Assembly (NCBI RefSeq): GCF_022539665.2
Contig: NC_081339.1
Span: forward strand, 9,731,367-9,795,366
Reading direction: 5' to 3'
Length of the DNA: 64,000 nucleotides
Source of the DNA: Daphnia carinata
Taxonomy: Eukaryota; Arthropoda; Branchiopoda; Diplostraca; Daphniidae
Shown here: positions 52,598 through 63,420 of the stretch, in pieces
Numbering within the stretch: position 1 is the stretch's first letter
Layout of the letters: each line of letters begins with the position of its first letter
Notes under the pieces: generated by a model
Told to the model about the DNA's origin: nothing
The model's input: only the letters and a program-made list of their open reading frames with translations
Databases searched by the model: none
Translations under genes and position numbers: made by a program

Positions 52598-53274
52598 GTC
52601 AAGTGAATGGTACGAAACATTCAACTGACCTTGTTGTTGTGCAGCTCAATTTGGGCGTTGTGCAAAAAAATAGTTCACTCTCACTTTTCACGTTAGACAA
52701 CACATCGAAAAAAATTTTCTTAATAGTAACAGCTAATTGCTTTTTTTGTGCATGATTTGAGCTAATAATGCTCTACTGGCGTTCTCATTTTTAACAGAAT
52801 CTGATTATTCACTCTCATTGATTTTTTAAAATGATAACTCGATAATATGATAACTGTTAACTTTCGCTAAGGATAGTAAATTTAATCCATGAACTAGATG
52901 TCAACATAGCATTTGTCTGAATCGGGTATTGGTATTCCCGGCTACCACTTCAATGTTAATCTATTGGAAATATTAGGCAAATGAATTGTTGTATGCCAAT
53001 TCAAAAGCGATCCGTAAGTGGAGGAGGTGAATGTTGATTTATAATGAACAAAAAAAAAAATCTTTTTGATTCCTACTTGTCGAAAACAATAACTACATGA
53101 TAGTCTGGAATACAAACCATAGGTAACCACCAAGGAACGGTTGATCGACGTTTTCAAAAAAAAGGTTAAGAAACGAAATGAATGGAAAATTGCACACCCT
53201 TTTTTGTCGGCTACATAAAACTGTTTGGAAACCATTGAAGTCATCAGTTGTTTAAGCCTTCCACAATAGCCAAC
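52598..53274. other. Divergent promoter region between cuticle gene 1 and its partner
   Basis: About 680 bp. Its right half is similar to the region 56290-56525 upstream of the fourth cuticle gene, for example TACTTGTCGAAAACAAT versus TACTTATCGAAAGCAAT. No gene. Confidence 0.6.
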
Positions 53275-53964
53275 ATGAAACTGGTCAGCATAGATATTTT
53301 TATTTTGACAGTTCACAATTTCATCACTTATTGAAAAACGAATATTTTGTTTTCGCAGTTTTGGCTGTTGCTACTGCCCTACCATCCAGTTACAAGCTGG
53401 AATGCAAAACTAACAGCTACTCTACTCCTCTACTCTGCTTCTAGGTACAATAAGGATAACAAGTACGCTGACATTACCATCACCAGTCAATCCGACGAGC
53501 GCAACATCGATGGCAGCAGCCAATGGAAGTAAGTACATTTCATGTTTTACACTTATTAACAAAGGGATTATAGACACTCACATTAAAAAAAATTTATTTT
53601 TCCAACCTAAAGGTATGCCCAGTATGAATACACTACCCCTGAAGAATGTCGAGTTCAGAGGAAAATGCAAAGAATTACCTACGACTCTTACAGAAAAGAA
53701 ACTAATGATGAAGTCATAGCCAACACCACCAAAGGGTCATCTTACTGGGTTTCCTCTGAAGGCCAGAAGTTTACTTCAACGTGGACTGCTGGATTCCAGC
53801 CTAACGGTGAACACTTGCCTGTCACTCCTGTCCATATCTATGAGCTCCCAGTTGCTCCTGTTCCAAATATGAACTCCAGGTTGCACCTGCTCTTCCTTAT
53901 TCACAAACTGATCTTGGCTATTAAGATTGAAATATTAATGTACTATGCAAGTTTAATTTGCTGA
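53275..53964 (+). pseudogene. Cuticular protein pseudogene (gene 2)
   Basis: Same three-exon plan: ATGAAACTG with donor (53275-53283), exon 2 after TTTTCGCAG at about 53358, and an RR-domain exon from about 53611. Exon 2 has lost the bases coding for the middle of the signal peptide; in the homologous phase it reads LAVATALPSSYKLE and soon reaches a stop (about 53443-53445). The YPAP repeat block is missing. In the RR exon three residues (ADD/DDA) are deleted from WTADDAGFQP, and the C-terminus diverges. The RR block SSYWVSSEGQKFTSTW is still recognisable. Confidence 0.8.
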
Positions 53965-55135
53965 TGTGAAATAAAAGTATGATATGTCTTCATATCCGTT
54001 TACCGTTATCACGCAGGACATGAACAGTTTGAAAGACGTTACTTCTCTGTGTGAGCACAAATTTTGTCGATTTGCACACATTCGAACGCAGGTCTCACGC
54101 ACAGCTTCATTTAATGCATGGCGGAGTAAAGAATACCTTTGGCTTGATTGTTGGCTAAAAGCAATAAATGATAGTGTTGCAAATACCATTGATTGTTGTT
54201 TGCTCCCGAAGAATTACTGATGTGACAATACAGAATACACAGCAGACGACTAAAAAATTAGAAGATATCCGTGAATGTGCGGTTTACCTGCCACCTAGCG
54301 GCAAACTGAAGAGAAGTTTCCAAATTTTGTAGGGGGACTGGTAGATTCCCGTTACGAATGCTGGTTACACTAAACAATTCATCTATCATAACATCCCAAA
54401 AAATTGATTTTTTACGTAAAATTTTGTTCTTTTTCTGCGAATGCCAATTGAACTGTTTAGTGTTCACCCTCAATGGCCGCCAACTGTCGCTGTGAAAGCC
54501 AATTATTTTCGCGAAACATAAAACCGTTAATGCTGCACAAAAATGATCGCTAAAAATGATCGGCAAAATTTGATCGCCGATCCGATCTTTCGCAGTTTGA
54601 TCGGATCGCCCGATCCGATCAAACTCAAAAGATCGGATCGGAGATCGCGATCGGAAAATTGATCGGCGCGGCAAGTCTGCACTAAACAATTCATCTATCA
54701 TAACATTTTTTACGTAAAATTGTTTTTCTTCCATGAAAATAATTTTATTAATAAAAGCCTGTTCGTAAATATCTATGCAGGTTAAGTTAATCACTCGAAT
54801 TTCAGTGATAAATCTGATGATAATTGCAAGGCGATAATGGGTGAAAGAGTGACTTAAGGATCGGAACAGTTTGAATAACTTTAAATTGCGACTACGTGGG
54901 TTGGTTGCATTGGGAACCAACACTTATTTCTAAATGGAAGAAACTATAGGTGCCCACGTCGATTATAAAATGTGGTTAAAGTTAATACGGCTACGACGCA
55001 CAAACCCACACTTTTCTGACGTGATTTTAGATTGACATTCATATTAACATGTATTTTTTGTACCGATAATACAAGAATGTCAGTGCATTCAGTACAGAAA
55101 TTTAAATAATGTGTTCAGACAGGATTTTATATAAT
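53965..55135. other. Intergenic stretch between cuticle pairs
   Basis: About 1.2 kb. A 25-bp sequence starting CACTAAACAATTCATCTATC occurs at about 54369 and again at about 54680, bracketing a cluster of GATCGG words. The long minus frame across this area has no recognisable domain. Around 54930-55020 the sequence resembles 58125-58205, another sign of segmental duplication. Confidence 0.5.
54540..54668. repeat. GATCGG-rich cluster
   Basis: About a dozen GATCG or GATCGG words and their complements within 130 bp, partly as short palindromes (CGATCCGATC). Not a regular tandem repeat. Confidence 0.6.
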
Positions 55136-55890
55136 TTAGTAAATCTTATAGCCTTTGCCGTTGAAAGGGATGTGAACAGCGGCAACAGGGAGCTCATATT
55201 CGTGGACGGGGGCAACGGGCAAGTGGTCACCCTTAGGCTGGAAACCGGCCTCATCAGCAACCCAGGTCAAAGTGAACTTCTGACCCTCAGGAGAAATCCA
55301 GTAAGAAGATCCTTTGTTGGTGTTTCCTAGGACTTCACCGTACGATTCTTTGCCGTAGGAATCGTAGGTGACTCCTTGCATCTTCTTCTGGACCTGAGAC
55401 TCTTCGCGAGTGGTGTAGTCAGACTGGGCATAGCTATGGGTTGAAATAATAAAATTTGTCTAATGGTTATCTTTAGTTCTTAAAATGATGAGTATAAAGT
55501 ATGAAATAGATTCACCTCCATTGGCTGCTGCCATCGAGATTGCGCTCGTCAGATTGGCTGGTGACGGTGATGTCGGCATATTTGTTATCCTTGTTGTAGC
55601 TGGGAGTAGGGTAAGCTGGTGCGGGGTAGGCTGGTGCAGGGTAGGCTGGTGCAGGATAGGCTGATGCAGGGTAGGCCGGTGCGGGGTAGCTAGGAGTAGG
55701 GTACTTTGGTGCAGGGTAGCTTGGGGCTGGGTAGCTGGGTGCCTTGTATTCCGGCTTGTAGCTGGATGGAACAGCGGCAACGACGGCCAAGAAAGCGGCG
55801 ACGACGAACTGTCAGAAAATGCCGTTTTAAACATAAAATTGATTTTAGCTCAAAATAAGAATAAGAGATTAAATGCCTTACGAGCTTCAT
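55136..55890 (-). CDS. Cuticular protein, R&R (RR-1) type, gene 3
   Basis: Exons 55890-55882 (MKL), 55808-55516 and 55433-55136; GT-AG introns of 73 and 82 bp; 199 residues. Signal peptide MKLFVVAAFLAVVAA; ten or so YPAP/YPAS/YPTP repeats; RR domain DERNLDGSSQWSYAQSDYTT and SSYWISPEGQKFTLTW, then VADEAGFQPKGDHLP; conserved tail VHIPFNGKGYKIY shared with gene 1. Secreted chitin-binding cuticle component. TATA at 55953-55947. Intact, and divergent from gene 4. Confidence 0.93.
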
Positions 55891-55946
55891 GTTGCACTAG
55901 GAGGGTTTGATAAACAACTGATGGTCTTAGTCCTTCCATCTCGCAC

Positions 55947-55953
55947 TTTTATA
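55947..55953 (-). promoter_or_regulatory. TATA box of cuticle gene 3
   Basis: TATAAAA on the minus strand, about 60 bp before the ATG. Confidence 0.6.
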
Positions 55954-56465
55954 GTCGAGTGAGAGGCATAGAACGTTCAGTTGACCTAGTTGTTTTGGCA
56001 CTAGAATTCGCACTAGCAAATTAGGTTTTGGGCGTTGAATATAATACCTTACTTTCGCTTTTACCCTTAACCACAGTGCATTTTTGATTTCGTTTGGCTG
56101 GTGAAGGATTTATTTTGTCTCCTGGTCTATGATGATGAGAAATCAATATCTTGTTATAGGAGTATTCACACGTCAGTGTCTATGAAATACAAATAATATA
56201 ATTTATCTTACTAAAATCAGGTTGACGAACGATAATTTGCTCAATTCCTAAATCATCAGTCGGGGGTGATATGTGACAATTCTGAAGGAAAATCATCAGC
56301 AAATTGTGTTAGGTTTCTACTTATCGAAAGCAATCACTGCATTGCAAGGGCTCTGTCCTGTAATGCAAACCAAATCATTTCGCCACCACAAGGCGGTGAA
56401 CGCCGCTTTCAAAAACTAAGTAAAGAAATCAAATGAAAATGAAAGACATCCAATATTTTTTCGAC
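55954..56465. other. Divergent promoter region between cuticle genes 3 and 4
   Basis: About 510 bp without a gene, similar in part to 52598-53274. The pair was probably duplicated as a unit. Confidence 0.55.
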
Positions 56466-56472
56466 TATATAA
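56466..56472 (+). promoter_or_regulatory. TATA box of cuticle gene 4
   Basis: TATATAA, 58 bp upstream of the ATG. Confidence 0.6.
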
Positions 56473-56529
56473 GGCCGTCTGAAGGTGACTGAAGACATCC
56501 GTTGTTCAACTCTTCAACCCACTCTCAAC

Positions 56530-57244
56530 ATGAAACTAGTAAATATAATTTCTTAAAATTTTTCTTTTATTTACAATTTCATAGCTTATTGAAAAGCTTT
56601 TTTCGCAGTTTGTTATCGCCACTTTCTTGGCCGTCGCTGCCGCTGTTCCACCCAGCTACAAGCCGGAATACAAGGCACCCAGCTCCCCAGCCCCAAGCTA
56701 CCCTGCACCAAAGTACACTACTTCTAGCTACCCCGCAGCGGCCCATCCTGCACCAGCCTACCCCGCACCAGCTTACCCTACTCCCAGCTACAACAAGGAT
56801 AACAAATACGCTGGTATCACCATCACCAGCCAATCTGACGAGCGCAATCTCGATGGCAGCAGCAAATGGAGGTGAATCTATTTCATACTTTATACTCATC
56901 ATTTTAAGAACTAAAAATAACCATTAAAATTTTTTTATTTTTTAACCGATAGCTATGCCTAGTCTGACTACACAACCCGCGAAGAGTCTCAGGTTCAGAA
57001 GAAGATGCAAGGAGTCACCTACGATTCCTACGGCAAAGAATCGTACGGTGAAGTCCTAGGCAACACCAACAAAGGATCCTCTTACTGGGTTTCCCCTGAA
57101 GGCCAGAAATTCACTTTGACGTGGACCGCTGATGATGCTGGATTCCAACCCAAAGCTGACCACTTGCCCGTCGCCCCCGTTCATGAATACGAGCTCCCAG
57201 TTACGCCTGCTCTCCCTTATTCACGCACTGGACCCGGTTACTAA
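56530..57244 (+). pseudogene. Cuticular protein, R&R type, gene 4, with premature stop
   Basis: Exons 56530-56538 (MKL), 56609-56871 and 56953-57244, all with good GT-AG sites. Signal peptide MKLFVIATFLAVAAA and YPAP repeats are normal. At the start of exon 3 the codon that is CAG in gene 3 (SYAQSDYTT) is TAG here (56958-56960), so translation would end before the chitin-binding block. The rest of exon 3 is fully open and conserved (SSYWVSPEGQKFTLTW, TADDAGFQP), with a different tail (LPYSRTGPGY) and a poly(A) signal AATAAA at 57311. This is a recent loss, a segregating nonsense allele, or a sequencing or RNA-edited site. Confidence 0.85.
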
Positions 57245-57310
57245 GTTGTAAACTTTCCCTACATGAAATTTGAATGGCATGAACCATTCTAGTGTAATTT
57301 ATTGATGAGA

Positions 57311-57316
57311 AATAAA
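57311..57316 (+). terminator. Polyadenylation signal of cuticle gene 4
   Basis: AATAAA 67 bp after the stop codon. Confidence 0.6.
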
Positions 57317-59680
57317 CGGAAATTATGCTTTGATTTCCGTAAAAGCCAATTATCTTAGTAGTCTAAACAAATGTTTTATTATACGAATGGAACTTCGTTA
57401 CTTGTAGAAGAATGACGTAGCCAGCGCAGTTATTACCTTCGTTTCCACCGATTCCCGTCATTTCCATTCGTCGAAAACAAAGCGACGAAGGTGACCGGTT
57501 CCACACCAATTAAATCAACGAAGCTTCTAATCACGTATTCTCTGATTATATTGCCAACGTTGCAAGACAGGCGCAATTACAGGACTGGCAAGATTTAGTT
57601 ATGCGTGCTAGTCACGTGCCACCTAGTGACGACCGAGGAGAAGCTTACCGGTCTTACGGCGGGACACGATCCAATCACGACCCGTGATTACACCATCCGA
57701 CTTTTCTATTATGGCTTTTTTCGCATGTAATTATTTTTCTAGCGTAAAAGAAATTCTATCCAGAAGACATTAAAGTAAGTAAAGAATAAAGTTCATTGAT
57801 TAAAATTCCCAATTTTGTTAATTTTCTTTCCTAAATTTAACATTAAACGTAAGTTTGTGCCATAATGACCGTAGCCTTTTATCAGTGATAGTTAGATCAT
57901 CTATTGTACAGTATAAAAGACTTGATAAAACAATTTATGTTTGGTAACGGTGTTGGTTCGCTAGCGCCGTTACTGCGTGTATATGCCTTACTAATGTTTA
58001 TCTAATTCTAATTGCAGGTCTGGGAATGGCTGGAAGAGTGACGCAAATGTCGTGCCAGGTAAAACAACGATGAGCTGTGACCACACTGGCTGGTTCCATG
58101 GAAAGCAAACGCTATCAACTCTAAATGGAAATTTGGTGTCCACATGAATTATAAACGGTGGATTAATACGGATATGGCGACCAAACCCACTCTTTTCTCA
58201 CGTTACAGGTAAATTAAACTTCAAAAATATTTTTTATGATTGTTTAATAATTTTATAGTTGTCACTAACAAAAATTTTACCGAACCGAAAGAGTTAGAGT
58301 AGTGTGTGATTCCATAAACGACGTCCACAAGCTCGTTACGGCAAATATTTGCATGACCATCTATGACAACGAAACGTGTAAAGCTGTCCAATACTTTGTA
58401 GAAATAAAGGACATTTTGCTTACGTTGACGGCATTTATATTTGCATCATGCGTTCGATGTACAGATATAACTTATAGGACATGGTTTTAATATTCAATTA
58501 CATATCAGGAAAGCTAGTAAGTATCGTGGCTCACGATAGCTATTGTTGCGAAAAAATTCTGCACGGTCGGCCTAATCCGACGCAGCGCAAAGATGGTTTC
58601 TTCATCGGTGGACGAGAGTTGCCAAAAGAAGAACTGAAATCTCCTATGCCCAGAAAAATGTCGTAAAGCAAATACCACGTCTGAATGGAGCTTCTGGTGA
58701 AAACACACAAAGAACCATCTTGGATGTCTGCTAAATTTTTAAAAATCCTTCTGCCGATGTTAACGGAAAAGATAACCAGTTGCGATGTATCGCATGAAAA
58801 TCATGCAACTCGTCATTCGTGAAAAATAACGATATTTGGAACGCAAGCCCCGCCTCGATGCGACGTTTTTACGGCAATCTGAGCTGCGCTGCAGTGTCTT
58901 TCAGATGGGCTTTATTCATACTGTACAACACGTTGCCGTGAAAGAAGGGAAAAAAGCGTAAAATAGGGTGAATAAGATAAACGGTAGCGCATGATAAAAA
59001 GTGACGAATTGCGCGGCAAAATACGCTTATAATATGAAACAAATGGTTTTACGATGGAATTCAAAACTATGTCTGAGAATAAGAAAAATTGACAGTGTTA
59101 TATTGGATAAACAGCAAGGCATGTCAAAAGTTCAAGCCAAAAGGTACAGTATATTTGTTGAAGCTAAGTAGTTGGAGGACCTATTTGGGGCTGGAGAAAT
59201 CAGATGTTCAAAAATGAATTTTTTACGACAATTTCGATTTTTACGACAAACGATTTCAACAGCAAACCTTTGCGTAGTCCAAGCTCCCCAAGCGCCGCTG
59301 CAGCGTTTGAAAAAAAGGATGAAAAAAGGGTCTTAGCGCAACGAAACATTTCGTTACAATAGGAGAAAAAGGCCCTTGGCGCAACGAAAGCTTTCATTGC
59401 AATAGATTGCACCAGGACTGCAGTCTGTTCTCCATACGGAAGTATGGAGATTTTGTTGACAACCCGGCGCTGCCAAAGACTAGCAGACGTACCTAATCGC
59501 ATCACAGCTCTCAATCAAGTATATAATTTTTTGTATTCAAGCTGTGACAATCACTTTCTGTTTAGGCAATAGACGTATGGCTAGATATACGTGACGATGA
59601 GGTTAAGAAACCAGTTCTTAGCCTAATTTCATAGTGCTCTATGATCGTGGGTAAATTGGTTTAATGCTTAAATTAGATTT
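57317..59680. other. Intergenic stretch with remnants of cuticle-cluster flanks
   Basis: No intact gene in about 2.4 kb. 58125-58205 resembles 54930-55020. 58428-58520 resembles 51700-51795, the 3' flank of cuticle gene 1, and stops where that gene's coding end would begin. A two-unit repeat with GCAACGAAA lies at about 59336-59405. The short frames seen here show no domain. Confidence 0.5.
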
Positions 59681-59713
59681 ATCGTTAGTATTGACGTATT
59701 TCTTTTTTTTTTT

Positions 59714-60300
59714 TTGAAAGAAAGGTGTCTAAACGAGTATACCGCCTTTTTTTGTGACCCCAGCCAAATGCGTTTTCAAAGGGATAGTTTGGCAATTGTT
59801 TCAGCACTAAGAAAAAGTCCATTTCAAAGTGGCCATCATCTTGGCATAAAGTTTGATCTCCAATTACTACTTGAATGGCAGTGTTTAAATGAAAACTGGA
59901 ACAAACTAGAGAAAAATGGGATACTGACATCTGAACAGATTAATCTGTTGGTTGAAGCTACAAATAACAAATTAATAAGAAGTCCAAGTGGAAATTTCCC
60001 TTGTGCATGCTGCGATGGGGAATGTGAGTTAAAATGTCAAAGCATGTCCCAAAGCTCAATTGGATCTTTATGTACTGAGAAACTAGTTATAAAATTTCGT
60101 AACACATGGACATGGAACAAGGTTGCTGGTAGATTTGATTTACATTTGTTACATTATTATTTGTTGGTTGAAGATTACTCACCTTTTATTTTTAGGTTTG
60201 AGGGATGTGATAGAATGTAGAAAGAATCTTGTGACACAGTTAGAGGATCTCTGTATCAGATCTTCACAAAGCAGTTTGAATCTTCAAAATTTAACGAAGT
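59714..60300 (+). CDS. Candidate exons of an unidentified gene
   Basis: A frame of 168 codons is open from about 59714 with no ATG at its start; the first internal ATG is at about 59768. It carries helices (LLLEWQCLNENWNKLEKNGI) and a Cys-rich patch (CACCDGECELKC). A possible donor lies near 60121 (AAG|GTTGCT) or 60129, and an acceptor at about 60194 (TTTTTAG) would lead to a frame containing DVIECRKNLVTQLEDLCIRS. The same phase also continues past the stop at 60218 for about 55 codons. I do not recognise the protein and cannot fix the exon ends. Confidence 0.45.
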
Positions 60301-60482
60301 AACTCATCCTTTTCCCGTCGATACATTGAACAGGGGAGGAAAGTTCGCCTTGCGGAGGATTCAAGAACTCGAGGGATTGGAAATCTGAATAAAAACGAAC
60401 TGGATAAATCTAATATCCAGAGAAAATGGTAGTAGTCTTTCCTTTTAGTCTTGTTTTCTTACAACTGTATTCATAGCGATAG

Positions 60483-60764
60483 ACTGTACATGCAAGGGTG
60501 TATGAAGAAATAGCCAGCATTTCATCAGAGAAGAGTAAAAATCCTGCGTCGTCACCTCACACAATTGTTGCTTCCTTAACTGAAGTAGGATCTAATGCTG
60601 CACTTAACTTTCTGTTTGCATTTTTCCGTCGCGTATGGCAATCAGGTAAACAAAAGATTCTACTATAGCCGGCAAAATGTTTAACACCTTGTTTTGCAAT
60701 AGGCGAAGAGGGGGTTGCCTGGTTTGAGATGCTGATTCACGCACTAGAATCACATCGCAGTTGA
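60483..60764 (+). CDS. Two further candidate exons of the same or a neighbouring gene
   Basis: Exon 60483-60645 starts after an AG and ends at CAG|GTAAAC. It is open throughout in one phase (TVHARVYEEIASISSEKSKN, SLTEVGSNAALNFLFAFFRR). The next exon starts after TTTTGCAATAG at 60703 and continues in phase (GEEGVAWFEMLIHALESHRS) to a TGA at 60762-60764. Consistent phase across a good GT-AG intron of 57 bp argues for a real, or recently real, helical protein gene. The early stop suggests a truncated copy. Family not recognised. Confidence 0.5.
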
Positions 60765-61984
60765 CCTCTCGCGTCTATCTTTCACCTTCTACATCAAGTG
60801 AATAATAGCACATATGACTCTGATTCAGGTTGCTCAACAAATCTGTCTTATTTCTGCGTTCCATTATTTTCGAGTACGGATTTTAAATTTTTTTTAAATT
60901 TTCCTACCAATAAAAATTACGGGAACTCCTTTTCTTATTTAGAGATAGTTTGTGTTCCATTCCTCTATGGGATCGACAAGTGGCGCTACAGCTTCTTTTA
61001 GAAGTCAGCATTTAGCGTGGAAGTCTCGTCTGTGTTTTACATGCTATACACGTTCTGCTCGAATTATGGGACGTATTGTATATTGTCGCGTCAACGACTA
61101 CCGAAGTGTATTTCTGCGTCTACCAACTATTACAGAGTCCCCATGAAGACTGACCATAAGCAACAGCGGTCAGTCTCCCACAATACAACTGATGGGCCGA
61201 TCCCGACCGGAAGGGATCCGGTCACCGTCCGCCCACACCGATCTCGTGTGTCGTTGACCGATCTCGGCGGACGTGGCGTGACTGGCCGACACTGGAGACA
61301 TTTGGTTCAATGGTCGCGACAATATTATCGTGAATTTTTTTTTGCCACCCCCATATCCTAGGGCTAGGCCGTGGGTAGGGACACTCCATGCGTGCGATTT
61401 TAGGGGTGATCCAATATTTTATGTCTATGATTTATTTCATAGAATCCTGAACGGATTTTACATAAAAAATTGGAGTTAAAGAGCATTCCTTTATCTTTCG
61501 AATGCAACAAACCCGATAATTTTCCGAGCAATATTTCTATACGAAAAAAATTCCGGCGTGAGACACCGTAGGGCCTATCCTACGCGTGTTAAAACAGCAA
61601 AATTGGACGGGGGTGATCCAATTCTTCTGGTGGCGACTGTATATTTTACTTTCCCTTTTGTTTTTCTTTGATTTGTTCCCTTTGGTTGCAATAAAATAAA
61701 GATATTTCTGTTATGTTATTTCATTGAACGAAGAATTGCACAGGTCAAGCCGACCTACAAGTTTATGTTTATCTCATCTTACTGTAGGAGCTACTGTGGA
61801 GCTAAGCGTTCCTACAGTAATTTGATGGCACTTTCCCGTACCATATTGGGTAACTAAAAAACACCTTTGAGCTGATTTAACTGAAATCCCATCGTAGTTT
61901 TAATATGTATATACGTATCTGGCCACGGTACACAGCTTAACCAATGTGAATAATAATACTTATAAACACCACAACAACTTTTTT
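60765..61984. other. Non-coding stretch
   Basis: About 1.2 kb with short frames only. I see no supported gene, RNA or repeat. Confidence 0.4.
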
Positions 61985-63110
61985 TAAATGTTGTTTAAGG
62001 TGCCTCCCGTGTGGCGTTGCCATATCGGGAACGGGTCGTCCTAGGAGACCAAAATTAGCACCGGAAAATTACCTGAGTAGATGAGGGGACTTTGACTTGG
62101 TTCAGCAGCGTTTGTGAAGTTCCTGAATTCCTGATTTCCAGAAGAAATTTAACACCAGGTCCCTGATCTTGAGTTTGGCGTGGTTGTCACAGTTTTGCGG
62201 TGGATGAAGAAGAGTGGACAGGTTCAGCTGCAGTTTGAGCTCCGATAGGAAGCTTTTTAGCTCCTCTCTTTCGGCAGCGATGTAGGGACATTCTATTAAA
62301 AGATGGGAGGGAGTTTCCTGTACAGGACATCCATAGCTACAGTTTGGGGATACAGAGGGATCAAATTTCGAGACACGAGCGTTTAAACGTAGCCGGTTCG
62401 AGCGGAGTTTGTGGAGAATGCTGTTTTTAAGTCTGCCAGGATGCACCATCCAAGGCTCAGGAGAAAGCGAGTTCCTGGGGTGGTAATCAAAGAAACCATA
62501 GTGACTCTCCAGGTATGAAGTCATCAGTTTGGACCAAGCTCTGCGGAATACATTTGATGCGAGTTTAGACGGGTCGGCGTAGTCGATTTTTTTACAGCTG
62601 GGGTCCGTTCTTGCATCGTTTGCCAGACGGTCCACAAGTTCGTTTTCTGGGATACCTACGTGACTGGGAATCCAGTAGAGAACAACTTTTGCGCCGGCGG
62701 AAGAGCTACTTAGAGCCCTATTCCGAATCTTAATGACTAGTTCATTTCTAGGGTGTAAATTGTTGATGGCTGAGATGGCGCTGAGTGAGTCCGAGAAGAT
62801 CCTGATCAGCTGCGCTGGGCCGTTTTCAGTGTATTCTATGGCCTTTAGAATAGCCATCAGTTCGGCTGTGAAAATGTTTGTATCACTAGAGAATTTCCAG
62901 GCTTTTTTTAGTTGAACATTTGGGCAGTAGATGGCGCATGCTGTGGAGTTGTCCTCGTAGTCACGGGAGCCATCTGTGAAGACGCTTGCCGTACTATTGT
63001 TGGCGTTGTTTTGTGTATACAGTGCTCGGAAAAGTAGTCTGATGAAGGTTGGGTTTTCAAGTGCCTTGTTTCTTGAAATTGGAAGAATAATTGATGGAAT
63101 TTTTCGGCAT
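61985..63110 (-). pseudogene. 3' fragment of a second LINE (RNase H and C-terminus)
   Basis: The minus-strand frame ending at 62102 is open from about 63080. It contains RNase H blocks SVFTDGSRDYEDNSTACAIY (first Asp), FTAELMAILKAIEYT (Glu), FSDSLSAISAI (Asp) and YWIPSHVGIPENELVDRLAN, followed by the LINE C-terminal segment KLRSNRLRLNARVSKFDPSV and CSYGCPVQETPSHLLIECP. The RT domain is missing, as in a 5'-truncated insertion. The 3' flank (about 62000-62060) looks like a LINE 3' UTR. Different in sequence from the LINE at 3.4-8.7 kb. Confidence 0.85.
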
Positions 63111-63420
63111 CAACCATGGAGGACTCATCAGCTCTTCAGCGAAGCTAAAGTTGGTAAACAGTGATACTTTTAAAGCTGACAATTGGAAGTTGCATACCAC
63201 AACACTTGGGGTGCTCCTGGTATTCCATAAGGTGAGGCTAGAGTAGGTACATTTTGCATTAAAAAAAAAGGGTTCTTCGGTTTGCATTATACCTACGAAA
63301 GTAACTTACTTTCGACCCTAAGGGTGTAGACGAGATCTATTTAGCTCTTTTAAAGACTTTCTTTCCTCGCCACCTGCAACCGCCCTCTCCGATCAGACGT
63401 TTTTTAGCTCTTGTCTAGAC

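Noticed and set aside
54258-54923. Minus-strand 221-codon frame in the cuticle cluster
   Set aside because: Its peptide mirrors the GATCG word cluster and the repeated flanks, with no recognisable fold or start context.
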